64,000 bases of DNA. It comes from Archivesica marissinica (taxonomy: Eukaryota > Mollusca > Bivalvia > Venerida > Vesicomyidae). Of the stretch, positions 42,485 through 56,057 are shown in pieces (the stretch's first letter is position 1; the number at the start of each line of letters is the position of its first letter). The DNA lies in contig CM026390.1 of NCBI GenBank assembly GCA_014843695.1, positions 10,611,890 through 10,675,889 of the forward strand, given 5' to 3'. The notes under the pieces were generated by a model. The model saw only the letters and a list, made by a program, of their open reading frames with translations, made no database searches and was not told the origin of the DNA. The translations under genes and the position numbers were made by a program.

Positions 42485-44549
42485 AATAGATTGTTCTCGA
42501 AGCGGCTTGCCATTGCAGTAGAGGAACATAGATTGTTCTCGAAGTGGCTTGCCATTGCAGTAGAGGAGCATAGATTGTTCTCGAAGTGGCTTGCCATTGC
42601 AGTAGAGTAGAATAGATTGTTCTCGAAGTGGCTTGCCATTGCAGTAGAGGAGCATAGATTGTTCTCGAAGTGGCTTGCCATTGCAGTAGAGGAGCATAGA
42701 TTGTTCTCGAAGTGGCTTGCCATTGCAGTAGAGGAGCATAGATTGTTCTCGAAGTGGCTTGCCATTGTAGTAGAGGAGCATAGATTGTTCTCGAAGTGGC
42801 TTGCCATTGCAGTAGAGGAGCATAGATTGTTCTCGAAGTGGCTTGCCATTGCAGTAGAGGAGCATAGATTGTTCTCGAAGTGGCTTGCCATTGCAGTAGA
42901 GGAGCATAGATTGTTCTCGAGTGGCTTGCCATTGCAGTAGAGGAGCATAGATTGTTCTCGAAGTGGCTTGCCATTGCAGTAGAGGAGCATGTATTGTTCT
43001 CGAAGTGGCTTGCCATTGCAGTAGAGGAGCATAGATTGTTCTCGAAGTGGCTTGCCATTGCAGTAGAGGAGCATAGATTGTTCTCGAAGTGGCTTGCCAT
43101 TGCAGTAGAGGAGCATAGATTGTTCTCGAAGTGGCTTGCCATTGCAGTAGAGGAGCATAGATTGTTCTCGAAGTGGCTTGCCGTTGCAGTAGAGGAGCAT
43201 AGATTGTTCTCGAAGTGGCTTGCCATTGCAGTAGCGGAGCATAGATTGTTCTCGAAGTGGCTTGCCATTGCAGTAGAGGAGCATAGATTGTTCTCGAAGT
43301 GACTTGCCATTGCAGTAGAGGAGCATATATTGTTCTCGAAGTGGCTTGCCATTGCAGTAGAGGAGCATAGATTGTTCTCGAAGTGGCTTGCCATTGCAGT
43401 AGAGGAGCATATATTGTTCTCGAAGTGGCTTGCCATTGCAGTAGAGGAGCATAGATTGTTCTCGAAGTGGCTTGCCATTGCAGTAGAGGAGCATAGATTG
43501 TTCTCCAAGTGGCTTGCCATTGCAGTAGAGGAGCATAGATTATTCTCGAAGTGGCTTGCCATTGCAGTAGAGGAGCATAGATTGTTCTCGAAGTGGCTTG
43601 CCATTGCAGTAGAGGAGCATAGATTGTTCTCGAAGTGGCTTGCCATTGCAGTAGAGGAGCATAGATTGTTCTCGAAGTGGCTTTCCATTGCAGTAGAGGA
43701 GCATAGATTGTTCTCGAAGTGGCTTGCCATTGCAGTAGAGGAGCATAGATTGTTCTCGAAGTGGCTTGCCATTGCAGTAGAGGAGCATAGATTGTTCTCG
43801 AAGTGGCTTGCCATTGCAGTAGAGGAGCATAGATTGTTCTCGAAGTGGCTTGCCATTGCAGTAGAGGAGCATAGATTGTTCTCGAAGTGGCTTGCCATTG
43901 TAGTAGAGGAGCATAGATTGTTCTCGAAGTGGCTTGCCATTGCAGTAGAGGAGCATAGATTGTTCTCGAAGTGGCTTGCCATTGCAGTAGAGGAGCATAG
44001 ATTGTTCTCGAAGTGGCTTGCCATTGCAGTAGAGGAGCATAGATTGTTCTCGAAGTGGCTTGCCATTGCAGTAGAGGAGCATATATTGTTCTCGAAGTGG
44101 CTTGCCGTTGCAGTAGAGGAGCATAGATTGTTCTCGAAGTGGCTTGCCATTGCAGTAGCGGAGCATAGATTGTTCTCGAAGTGGCTTGCCATTGCAGTAG
44201 AGGAGCATATATTGTTCTCGAAGTGGCTTGCCATTGCAGTAGAGGAGCATAGATTGTTCTCGAAGTGGCTTGCCATTGCAGTAGAGGAGCATAGATTGTT
44301 CTCGAAGTGACTTGCCATTGCAGTAGAGGAGCATAGATTGTTCTCGAAGTGGCTTGCCATTGCAGTAGAGGAGCATAGATTGTTCTCGAAGTGGCTTGCC
44401 ATTGCAGTAGAGGAGCATAATTGTTCTCGAAGTGGCTTGCCATTGCAGTAGAGGAGCATAGATTGTTCTCGAAGTGGCTTGCCATTGCAGTAGAGGAGCA
44501 TAGATTGTTCTCGAAGTGGCTTGCCATTGCAGTAGAGGAGCATAGATTG
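42485..44549 (+). repeat. Second 42-bp minisatellite, about 49 copies
   Basis: The unit contains ATAGATTGTTCTCGAAGTGG followed by CTTGCCATTGCAGTAGAGGA and GC. It is unrelated in sequence to the intron 4 array despite equal length. Very homogeneous; rare variants (GCCGTTG, AGCGGAGC, GAAGTGAC, CATATATTG) recur together at 924 bp offset (22 units). A 1-bp deletion near 42920 and another near 44417 shift the artefactual ORFs. Confidence 0.98.
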
Positions 44550-45105
44550 ACGTGTTCATATTATGGTTGTGGGGTCATAAGAATATCCACATTTGTATAG
44601 TTTATAATGAAAAGAAATGCAATATATGCAATACATGTAAGTTTGAGGATGAATATCTTATAAATCTTATTGAATGCAGAATAACCCTCGTTTGTCGTTC
44701 TTATGCGTAGAAATATATCACGAAGGCCGAAATACTTATTGTTTAAACATAATTTATTGCCAAAATGTACATAGCAATTTGGTTTGAGCCACAAGTGCTT
44801 TCCACATTATGAAAAGGCTCTCCCCAATACATGGTATTTACCGAAAATTCATTTTATTGCTACAATTAGTTTACAACGCATTTAAATGAATAAATGCAAA
44901 TTACATACATAAAGATACATAAAAATACAATATCATCATTTATACAACGTACTCATGCAAGTGTGCCTGTGGTGCGCGTGTCTAGTGAACGACCAGAACC
45001 TCTCTTTCTATTTGCAGACTAAGCGTAAATTTGTAAACATAGACATTCTATATAGTATTTCAATAAATTCAAAGAGTACTCTTGTTTTGTTGTTTGATTA
45101 ATACT
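44550..45105. other. Unique AT-rich sequence
   Basis: The minus-strand ORF 44561-44794 (77 codons) has no recognised motif. The last part may be LINE 3' UTR. Confidence 0.4.
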
Positions 45106-45109
45106 AATG

Positions 45110-48100
45110 GTCGGTTTGAAATCTTTTAGTATTCTTTATAAATTTCTGTACTGAGTTGAAAATAATTAAGTTATCACTTTCAGATTTTCGTTACCTATTA
45201 GCAGTGTTTTCGCATTTAAAGGATGGTATTGTCGTGTTTCTCTGAATAGGATTATTCTTTGATTTTGAAACAAAGGACAATGAAAACAGTAGTGTTCAGC
45301 GTTTTCAATTCCAGTTTGACAATCGCAATTCGCATTTTCCCTTAAATGGTTATTATATAAGTCTGCGTTCAAGTTGCTGCAGCCATTTCTTATACGAGCA
45401 TGGTAAACAGTTAAGCTACGCGAACCTTTATGATAAAACATGGGTACATCTTTTTGTTTGAACAGTGAAGACTTGAGTCTATTCTTAAAACAAGATAAGG
45501 TTGGAGCGTGTTTTAAGTATTCGGGTAGTGCATTCCATATATCAACACTAGATGGTACAAAAGAGTTTGAAAATAAAGCTGTACGTCTGGCAATTACAGT
45601 AAAATTATCAGCATTTCTTAAATTATAACGATTTTCTTCGCCGACTGGTCTCGGGAAGATTGTACTAAACTGTTCGGGTAATAGACCATTTTTGTATTTA
45701 TACATTACAACGAGTTTTTGCATTTTTCTTCTGTCTTTTAAAGGTATCCATCCTATTTCTTCTCTTAATTTATTTAAAGAAACTGATTTTCTAATTTTCT
45801 AATTTATTTTTTTCAAATTCAGTGCAGCTGTCCCATACTACCGCAGCATATTCTAATTGAGGTCTCATGTATGATAATTATATAGATCTGGTTTAAGGTG
45901 TCCTTATTGATTTTAAATTTTAAAGCTTTCATTAGATTTAGCACTTTTGAAGCCGATTTGAAAATAATGTCTATGTGCTCGTGCCATTTTCCATTATTGC
46001 TTAATGTTAGTCCTAAGTGCTTATGGCTTTCACTAAAAGGTAACCGAGTTCCTTCGAAATATAATACAGGATTGCTTTGATTTATATTGGTGCTAAAGAA
46101 AAGTACTTCTGTTTTGTTAGGATTGAAGGTGACTAACCATCTTTTTGACCATTCTGATATCATGTAAAGATCGTGATTTAGTATACCTTCCAAGTCTGCA
46201 ATTGTTGATGTCGTTTGAGCTAAAGATGTATCATCAGCGAATAACCTAGTTATGCTTAATAAGTGGTCTGCTATGTCATTAACATATACTAGAGAAAATA
46301 TCGGTCCAAGTATTGACCCTTGAGGAACTCCAGAATGAATGCGCTCACTAAGAGATGTAGTAGAACCCAATACAACAGTTTGTGTTCTGTTTGTTAAATA
46401 ATTTTCCACCCATTTCAGAAGGTTGCCATTGATACCATTTTGCCTAAGTTTAAATAATAGACCTTTATGCCAAACCCTGTCAACGGCTTTCGAAATATCG
46501 CAGAATATCATACACATACTTTGTTTTGAATCTAGTGTCTGGCATATTTGATTGTAAATTTCTATAAGTTGATAAGCACTAGAGTGATTTGGTCTAAAGC
46601 CATACTGGTTAGGTAATATAAGTTTGTTGAAATGTAAGTGGTTATGGATATGTTTATAAATAATTCTTTCCATAACTTTCCCTTGACAGTTTAACAGTGA
46701 TATCGGCCTATAATTGTTTGGTTCTTCAGTCCTCCCTTTCTTGAATAGTGGGATAACATTAGCATTTTTCCATACTGATGGAAATATGCCTTCTTGATAT
46801 GACCTATTAAACATAATAGCTAATGGTTTGACAATAGACGAAGCCGTTTCTTTCAACATTTTGTGACTTATACCATCTGGGCCGTTTGCTTTGTTTACAT
46901 TAATATTTTTTAAAACGTCCAAATTATCTAATTCTGTGATATGAAAATCTTCAAGTTTTATATTCGTTTTACTTTCATAAATCGGAAGTGTGGCATTTGA
47001 ATCATCGACATTTGATATGGATGAAAAATATGAGTTCAAGCAGTTCGCTTTTTCTTTTTCAGTTATTGCATAATTTACGTCTCCATTAGGGAGAGTCGTA
47101 ATAAGTGGTGGGACTATGTCACTACCTTTGTTTTCTTTAACTAAATTCTTTACTAATTTCCAGAATTTACGTTTGTTTGTTTTCTCCGCGTCTACTAAGG
47201 TTTCTTCAATGTTGTTATAGAAATTTGTTTTGGCTTGGTTAATATAATTATTAACTTTGTTTCTTTTTTTCTTAAACTCGTTCCTTTCGGATGTGTTGTT
47301 TGAATGCATAGCTTTTTTCCTTATCTTATCTCTCTGTTTGATTAGTTTTCTAATATCCGAGTCAAACCAAGGTTTGTCATTAGGTCGGATTAAAACATAT
47401 TTGTTAGGTATGCACTCTTTTGCATAACCTAGAAACGTATTGTTAAACTTTAAGCAACATTCATTTACATCGCCATTGTTTAAAAAATCCCAGTTTGTAT
47501 TAGTAATCAGATCGTTTAACTGTTTAAAGTTAGCTCTTTTATAAGACCAGATGTGTCGTTCATAGCATTTGGTTAAGTTATAACTAAATGGTAAAATTGC
47601 ATAAGTTGCTCGATGGTCACTGATTTCTTCTGGAACTGGCAACACTCCAGAGATTAGTACATTGAACTCAGCTGGTACAATGATTGGATCTATAGACGTC
47701 GCTGTATGTTGCGTAACTCGTGTAGGTTCAATAATTATATTTCTTAAGCCGTTTGACTGAATTAAATTCTTTAATTTATTATTGTTAGGGTTTAATTGGT
47801 CCTCGTTTATGTCCCCTAGTATAACGATGCGTTTACATTGTTCATTAGCTCTTTCCAAGGCAATATTTAGATTATCCCAGAACTGTACACTAGAGTTGGG
47901 CCTTCTATAGATTACACATATAATGAAATCATCCCCTTTATTTTTCACTTTAATCCATAAAGAGTCCGGTAATAAGATCTGGAATTCATTTAGTCTATCA
48001 GCAAGTAATTTAGGAGAAGCATAAAGTAAGATACCACCAGAGTGAGGGGAGATATCGTTACGAAATAACTGACCATAATTATTTATGCCTAATTTATCGT

Positions 48101-48420
48101 TTGGGACAGTATCATCTAAATGAGTTTCTGTGAAGCTTATAATATCAAAGTCACTGTAATTTTCTTTTATAAATTCTAACTTATTTCGAATACTGCGTCT
48201 GTTTAGGTGCATTATACCAATTCTATTATCGTCCGGACCAGGATGTAATTCCACGTTTACGCTTCTAATAAGTAACAACATTTTGAACGTACTCTGACTG
48301 TATAGTGTCTGTAAACATATTTTTAGTTTGTCGGATATACACTTATTGTGTTTGACAGTCTGTATTTCCCAATAAACTATAGACTTAACCATTAGGTAAT
48401 ATATATATATTCAAACTCCT
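45110..48420 (-). mobile_element. CR1/Jockey-like non-LTR retrotransposon, near full-length ORF2, inactive
   Basis: Approximate limits of the element whose ORF2 is described at 45166-48392. No ORF1 was found between 48420 and the minisatellite start at 48762, so the copy is either 5'-truncated there or of a single-ORF type. The 3' end is not sharply defined: no clean poly(A) or tandem tail was recognised. Confidence 0.7.
45166..48392 (-). pseudogene. LINE ORF2: APE endonuclease plus reverse transcriptase, frameshifted
   Basis: The main frame is 857 codons (48392-45819). An apurinic-type endonuclease follows residue 57, with expected active-site residues in place (N64, E89, GDIN 193-196, D235, SDH 258-260). 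Then a linker and the RT domain: GPDGIS, NYRPISLLNC, FCDISKAVDRVWHKGL (Asp632), SGVPQGSILGP and FADD at 718-721. Both domains look catalytically complete. Near 45870-45885 a 1-bp shift ends the frame early: the shifted frame reads MRPQLEYAAVVWDSC, then a TAG. A second shift with loss of about 12 codons (at TTAGAAAATTAGAAAA) precedes the C-terminal part (45723-45166) with its Cys/His motif ENANCDCQTG...EHYCFHCPLF. Residues 46-53 (NVELHPGP) resemble a 2A-type motif. Confidence 0.88.
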
Positions 48421-48760
48421 TAGTTTGGGAAACAATGACTGATACACACATTTATGGTTGGAAGTTCGAACAAAAATCCTAACTAATGTATACTTTTGTG
48501 GATTGTTATGTGATTTCTGATTATGAGTGAAACTTATTGTATATGACAAGTTTAGTAGATTGAATAAACACTGAATATAAATAAAGTAGCGTCATTGCTC
48601 TCTGTTATTCGTGCATGTTTGATACGAAGATGTAATAATGCGATAAGATAACATGTAGGCTATTTATAACGGATGCGGGCTAATTTATAGACCTGATCCG
48701 ATAAGAACAAAGTTGTTCTTATGTTTGACTTAATGACCTGATGTTTACTGTAGTAAATAT
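48420..48760. other. Unique AT-rich spacer
   Basis: Lies between the LINE 5' end and the 55-bp minisatellite. No feature recognised; possibly LINE 5' UTR. Confidence 0.35.
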
Positions 48761-48761
48761 A

Positions 48762-51700
48762 TAATTGTCTCGTGTAATATACAACTGCATGTGGTTCTCT
48801 CTGTGCAACTTGTATATATAATCGTCTCGCGTTATATACAACTGCACGTGGTTCTCTCTGTGCAACTTGTATATATAATTGTCTCGTGTAATATACAACT
48901 GCATGTGGTTCTCTCTGTGCAACTTGTATATATAATCGTCTCGCGTAATATACAACGCACTTGGTTCTCTCTGTGCAACTTGTATATAATTGTCTCGTGT
49001 AATATACAACTGCACGTGGTTCTCTCTGTGCAACTTGTATATAATTGTCTCGTGTAATATACAACTGCACGTGGTTCTCTCTGTGCAACTTGTATATATA
49101 ATTGTCTCGTGTAATATACAACTGCACGTGGTTCTCTCTGTGCAACTTGTATATATAATTGTCTCGTGTAATATACAACTGCACGTGGTTCTCTCTGTGC
49201 AACTTGTATATAATTGTCTCGTGTAATATACAACTGCACGTGGTTCTCTCTGTGCAACTTGTATATAATTGTCTCGTGTAATATACAACTGCACGTGGTT
49301 CTCTCTGTGCAACTTGTATATAATTGTCTCGTGTAATATACAACTGCACGTGGTTCTCTCTGTGCAACTTGTATATAATTGTCTCGTGTAATATACAACT
49401 GCACGTGGTTCTCTCTGTGCAACTTTTATATAATTGTCTCGTGTAATATACAACTGCACGTGGTTCTCTCTGTGCAACTTGTATATAATTGTCTCGTGTA
49501 ATATACAACTGCACGTGGTTCTCTCTGTGCAACTTGTATATATAATTGTCTCGTGTAATATACAACTGCACGTGGTTCTCTCTGTGCAACTTGTATATAA
49601 TTGTCTCGTGTAATATACAACTGCACGTGGTTCTCTCTGTGCAACTTGTATATACTTGTTTCGTGTAATATACAACTGCACGTGGTTCTCTCTGTGCAAC
49701 TTTATATATAATTGTCTCGTGTAATATACAACTGCACGTATATACAACTGCACGTGGTTCTCTCTGTGCAACTTGTATATATATTGTCTCGTGTAATATA
49801 CAACTGCACGTGGTTCTCTCTGTGCAACTTGTATATAATTGTCTCGTGTAATATACAACTGCACGTGGTTCTCTCTGTGCAACTTGTATATAATTGTCTC
49901 GTGTAATATACAACTGCACGTGGTTCTCTCTGTGCAACTTGTATATAATTGTCTCGTGTAATATACAACTGCACGTGGTTCTCTCTGTGCAACTTGTATA
50001 TATAATTGTCTCGTGTAATATACAACTGCACGTGGTTCTCTCTGTGCAACTTGTATATATTGTCTCGTGTAATATACAACTGCACGTGGTTCTCTCTGTG
50101 CAACTTGTATATATAATTGTCTCGTGTAATATACAACTGCACGTGGTTCTCTCTGTGCAACTTGTATATAATTGTCTCGTGTAATATACAACTGCACGTG
50201 GTTCTCTCTGTGCAACTTGTATATAATTGTCTCGTGTAATATACAACTGCACGTGGTTCTCTCTGTGCAACTTGTATATATAATTGTCTCGTGTAATATA
50301 CAACTGCACGTGGTTCTCTGTGCAACTTGTATATAATTGTCTCGTGTAATATACAACTGCATGTGGTTCTCTCTGTGCAACTTGTATATTCTTGTCTCAT
50401 GTAATATACAACTGCACGTGGTTCTCTCTGTGCAACTTGTATATAATTGTCTCGTGTAATATACAACTGCACGTGGTTCTCTCTGTGCAACTTGTATATA
50501 ATTGTCTCGTGTAATATACAACTGCACGTGGTTCTCTCTGTGCAACTTGCATATACGGTATATATACAACTGCACGTGGTTCTCTCTGTGCAACTTGTAT
50601 ATACTTGTCTCGTGTAATATACAACTGCACGTGGTTCTCTCTGTGCAACTTGTATATAATTGTCTCGTGTAATATACAACTGCACGTGGTTCTCTCTGTG
50701 CAACTTGTATATATAATTGTCTCGTGTAATATACAACTGCACGTGGTTCTCTCTGTGCAACTTGTATATATAATTGTCTCGTGTAATATACAACTGCACG
50801 TGGTTCTCTCTGTGCAACTTGTATATAATTGTCTCGTGTAATATACAACTGCACGTGGTTCTCTCTGTGCAACTTGTATATAATTGTCTCGTGTAATATA
50901 CAACTGCACGTGGTTCTCTCTGTGCAACTTGTATATAATTGTCTCGTGTAATATACAACTGCACGTGGTTCTCTCTGTGCAACTTGTATATAATTGTCTC
51001 GTGTAATATACAACTGCACGTGGTTCTCTCTGTGCAACTTGTATATATAATTGTCTCGTGTAATATACAACTGCACGTGGTTCTCTCTGTGCAACTTGTA
51101 TATAATTGTCTCGTGTAATATACAACTGCACGTGGTTCTCTCTGTGCAACTTGTATTTAATTGTCTCGTGTAATATACAACTGCACGTGGTTCTCTCTGT
51201 GCAACTTGTATATAATTGTTTCGTGTAATATACAACTGCACGTGGTTCTCTCTGTGCAACTTGTATATAATTGTCTCGTGTAATATACAACTGCACGTGG
51301 TTCTCTCTGTGCAACTTGTATATAATTGTTTCGTGTAATATACAACTGCACGTGGTTCTCTCTGTGCAACTTGTATATAATTGTCTCGTGTAATATACAA
51401 CTGCACGTGGTTCTCTCTGTGCAACTTGTATATATAATTGTCCCGTGTAATATACAACTGCACGTGGTTCTCTCTGTGCAACTTGTATATAATTGTCTCG
51501 TGTAATATACAACTGCACGTGGTTCTCTCTGTGCAACTTGTATATAATTGTCTCGTGTAATATACAACTGCACGTGGTTCTCTCTGTGCAACTTGTATAT
51601 AATTGTCTCGTGTAATATACAACAGCACGTGGTTCTCTCTGTGCAACTTGTATATAATTGTCTCGTGTAATATACAACTGCACGTGGTTCTCTCTGTGCA

Positions 51701-54700
51701 ACTTGTATATATAATTGTCTCGTGTAATATACAACAGCACGTGGTTCTCTCTGTGCAACTTGTATATATAATTGTCTCGTGTAATACACAACTGCACGTG
51801 GTTCTCTCTGTGCAACTTGTATATATAATTGTCTCGTGTAATATACAGCTGCACGTGGTTCTCTCTGTGCAACTTGTATATAATTTTCTCGTGTAATATA
51901 CAACTGCACGTGGTTCTCTCTGTGCAACTTGTATATACTTGTTTCGTGTAATATACAACTGCACGTGGTTCTCTCGGTGCAACTTGTATATAATTGTCTC
52001 GTGTAATACACAACTGCACGTGGTTCTCTCTGTGCAACTTGTATATATAATTGTCCCGTGTAATATACAACTGCACGTGGTTCTCTCTATGCAACTTGCA
52101 TATAATTTTCTCGTGTAATATACAACTGCACATGGTTCTCTCTGTGCAACTTGTATATACTTGTTTCGTGTAATATACAACTGCATGTGGTTCTCTCGGT
52201 GCAACTTGTATATAATTGTCTCGTGTACTATACAACTGCACGTGGTTCTCTCTGTGCAACTTGTATATATAATTGTCCCGTGTAATATACAACTTCACGT
52301 GGTTCTCTCTATGCAACTTGTATATAATTGTCTCGTGTAATATACAACTGCACGTGGTTCGCTTTGTGCAACTTGTATATAATTGTCTAGTGTCATATAC
52401 AACTGCACGTGGTTCTCTCTGTGCAACTTGTATATAATAGTTTCGTGTAATATACAACTGCACGTGGTTTTCTCTGTGCAACTTGTATATAATTTTCTCG
52501 TGTAATACACAACAGCCCGTGGTTCTCTCTGTGCAACTTGTATATAATTGTTCCGTGTAATATACAACTGCACGTGGTTCTCTCTGTGCAACTTGTATAT
52601 AATTGTTTCGTGTAATATACAACTGCACGTGGTTCTCTCTGTGCAACTTGTATATATAATTGTCCCGTGTAACATACAATTGCACGTGGTTCTCTCTATG
52701 CAACTTGTATATAATTGTCTCGTGTAATATACAACTGCACGTGGTTCGCTTTGTGCAACTTGTATATAATTGTCTGGTGTAATATACAACTGCACGTGGT
52801 TCTCTCTATGCAACTTGTATATAATTGTCTTGTGTAATATACAACAGCACGTGGTTCTCTCTGTGCATCTTATATATATAATTGTCTCGTGTAATATACA
52901 ACTGCACATGGTTCTCTCTGTGCAACTTGTATATAATTGTCTCGTGTAATATACAACTGCACGTCGTTCTCTCTGTGCAACTTGTATATTTAATTGTCCC
53001 GTGTAACATACAACTGCACGTGGTTCTCTCTATGCAACTTGTATATAATTGTCTCGTGTAATATACAACTGCACGTGGTTCTCTCTGTGCAACTTGTATA
53101 TAATTGGTCTCGTGTAATATATAACTGCACGTTGTTCACTCTGTGCAACTTGTATATAATTGTCTCGTGTCATATACAACTGCACGTGGTTCTCTCTGTG
53201 CAACTTGTATNNNNNNNNNNNNNNNNNNNNNNNNNNNNNNNNNNNNNNNNNNNNNNNNNNNNNNNNNNNNNNNNNNNNNNNNNNNNNNNNNNNNNNNNNN
53301 NNNNNNNNNNNNNNNNNNNNNNNNNNNNNNNNNNNNNNNNNNNNNNNNNNNNNNNNNNNNNNNNNNNNNNNNNNNNNNNNNNNNNNNNNNNNNNNNNNNN
53401 NNNNNNNNNNNNNNNNNNNNNNNNNNNNNNNNNNNNNNNNNNNNNNNNNNNNNNNNNNNNNNNNNNNNNNNNNNNNNNNNNNNNNNNNNNNNNNNNNNNN
53501 NNNNNNNNNNNNNNNNNNNNNNNNNNNNNNNNNNNNNNNNNNNNNNNNNNNNNNNNNNNNNNNNNNNNNNNNNNNNNNNNNNNNNNNNNNNNNNNNNNNN
53601 NNNNNNNNNNNNNNNNNNNNNNNNNNNNNNNNNNNNNNNNNNNNNNNNNNNNNNNNNNNNNNNNNNNNNNNNNNNNNNNNNNNNNNNNNNNNNNNNNNNN
53701 NNNNNNNNNNNNNNNNNNNNNNNNNNNNNNNNNNNNNNNNNNNNNNNNNNNNNNNNNNNNNNNNNNNNNNNNNNNNNNNNNNNNNNNNNNNNNNNNNNNN
53801 NNNNNNNNNNNNNNNNNNNNNNNNNNNNNNNNNNNNNNNNNNNNNNNNNNNNNNNNNNNNNNNNNNNNNNNNNNNNNNNNNNNNNNNNNNNNNNNNNNNN
53901 NNNNNNNNNNNNNNNNNNNNNNNNNNNNNNNNNNNNNNNNNNNNNNNNNNNNNNNNNNNNNNNNNNNNNNNNNNNNNNNNNNNNNNNNNNNNNNNNNNNN
54001 NNNNNNNNNNNNNNNNNNNNNNNNNNNNNNNNNNNNNNNNNNNNNNNNNNNNNNNNNNNNNNNNNNNNNNNNNNNNNNNNNNNNNNNNNNNNNNNNNNNN
54101 NNNNNNNNNNNNNNNNNNNNNNNNNNNNNNNNNNNNNNNNNNNNNNNNNNNNNNNNNNNNNNNNNNNNNNNNNNNNNNNNNNNNNNNNNNNNNNNNNNNN
54201 NNNNNNNNNNCTCGTGTAATATACAACGCCGTGGTTCTCTCTGTGCAACTTGATATATTGTTCGTGTAATATACAACTGCACGTGGTTCTCTCTGTGCAA
54301 CTTTTATATAATTGTCTCGTGTAATATACAACTGCACGTGGTTCTCTCTGTGCAACTTGTATATATAATTGTCTCGTGTAATATACAACTGCACGTGGTT
54401 CTCTCTGTGCAACTTGTATATAATTGTCTCGTGTAATATACAACTGCACGTGGTTCTCTCTGTGCAACTTGTATATAATTGTCTCGTGTAATATACAACT
54501 GCACGTGGTTCTCTCTGTGCAAATTGTATATAATTGTCTCGTGTAATATACAACTGCACGTGGTTCTCTCTGTGCAACTTGTATATAATTGTGTCGTGTA
54601 ATATACAACTGCACGTGGTTCTCTCTGTGCAACTTGTATATAATTGTCTCGTGTAATATACAACTGCACGTGGTTCTCTCTGTGCAACTTGTATATAATT

Positions 54701-56057
54701 GTCTCGTGTAATATACAACTGCACGTGGTTCTCTCTGTGCAACTTGTATATATAATTGTCTCGTGTAATATACAACTGCACGTGGTTCTCTCTGTGCAAA
54801 TTGTATATATAATTGTCTCGTGTAATATACAACAGCACGTGGTTCTCTCTGTGCAACTTGTATATATAATTGTCTCGTGTAATACACAACTGCACGTGGT
54901 TCTCTCTGTGCAACTTGTATATAATTGTCTCGTGTAATATACAACTGCACGTGGTTCTCTCTGTGCAACTTGTATATATAATTGTCTCGTGTAATATACA
55001 ACTGCACATGGTTCTCTCTGTGCAACTTGTATATATAATTGTCTCGTGTAATATTCAACAGCACGTGGTTCTCTCAGTGCAACATGTATATAATTGTGTC
55101 CTGTAATATACAACTGCATGTGATTCTCTACGTGCAACTTGTATATAATTGTCTCGTGTATTATACAACTGCACATGGTTCTCTCTGTGCATCTTGTATA
55201 TATAATTGTCTCGTGTAATATACAACTGCACGTGGTTCTCTCTGTGCATCTTGAATATATAATTGTCTCGTGTAATATACAACTGCATGTGATTCTCTCT
55301 GTGCAACTTGTATATAATTGTGTCGTGTAATATACAACTGCACGTGGTTCTCTCTGTGCAACTTCTATATATTATTGTCTCGTGTAATATACAGCTGCAC
55401 GTGGTTCTCTCTGTGCTACTTGTATATAATTGTCTCGTGTAATATACAACTCCACGTGGTTCTCTCTGTGCAACTTGTATATAATTGTCTCGTGTAATAT
55501 ACAACTGCACGTGGTTCTCTCTGTGCAACTTGTATATAATTGTCTCGTGTAATATACAACTGCACGTGGTTCTCTCTGTGCAACTTGTATATAATTGTCT
55601 CGTGTAATATACAACTGCACGTGGTTCTCTCTGTGCAACTTGTATATATAATTGTCTCGTGTAATATACAACTGCACGTGGTTCTCTCTGTGCAACTTGT
55701 ATATATAATTGTCTCGTGTAATATACAACAGCACGTGGTTCTCTCTGTGCAACTTGTATATATAATTGTCTCGTGTAATACACAACTGCACGTGGTTCTC
55801 TCTGTGCAACTTGTATATAATTGTCTCGTGTAATACACAACTGCACGTGGTTCTCTCTGTGCAACTTGTACATAATTGTCTTGTGCAATATACAACTGCA
55901 CGTGGTTCTCTCTGTGCAACTTGTATATATAATTGTAACGTGTAATATGCAATTGCACGTGGTTCTCTCTGTGCAACTTGTATATAATTGTCTCGTGTAA
56001 TACACAACTGCACATGGTTCTCTCTGTGCAACTTGTATATATAATTGTCTCGTGTAT
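48762..56057 (+). repeat. 55/57-bp minisatellite, forward arm
   Basis: The unit contains TTGTCTCGTGTAATATACAA then CTGCACGTGGTTCTCTCTGT and GCAACTTGTATATAA, with a 57-bp variant carrying an extra TA. About 130 units if the gap is counted at its nominal size. Units between 49 and 51.5 kb are almost identical; those at 52-53 kb and 55 kb are more diverged. Each unit has CACGTG and a potential 8-bp stem TTGTATAT/ATATACAA. ORFs through it are artefacts. Confidence 0.98.
53211..54210. other. Assembly gap (exactly 1000 N)
   Basis: A run of N inside the forward arm. The round length indicates a placeholder rather than a measured distance, so the true array size is unknown. Units at the right edge (54211-54260) contain several small deletions suggestive of low consensus quality. 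Confidence 1.

Noticed and set aside
42379..44559. ORFs of up to 700 codons (FSKWLAIAVEEHRL and the minus-strand equivalents)
   Set aside because: Artefacts of a 42-bp minisatellite: overlapping open frames on both strands, no domain and no start context.
44561..44794. Minus-strand ORF of 77 codons with a hydrophobic end
   Set aside because: No family motif, and it begins right at the minisatellite edge; most likely chance.
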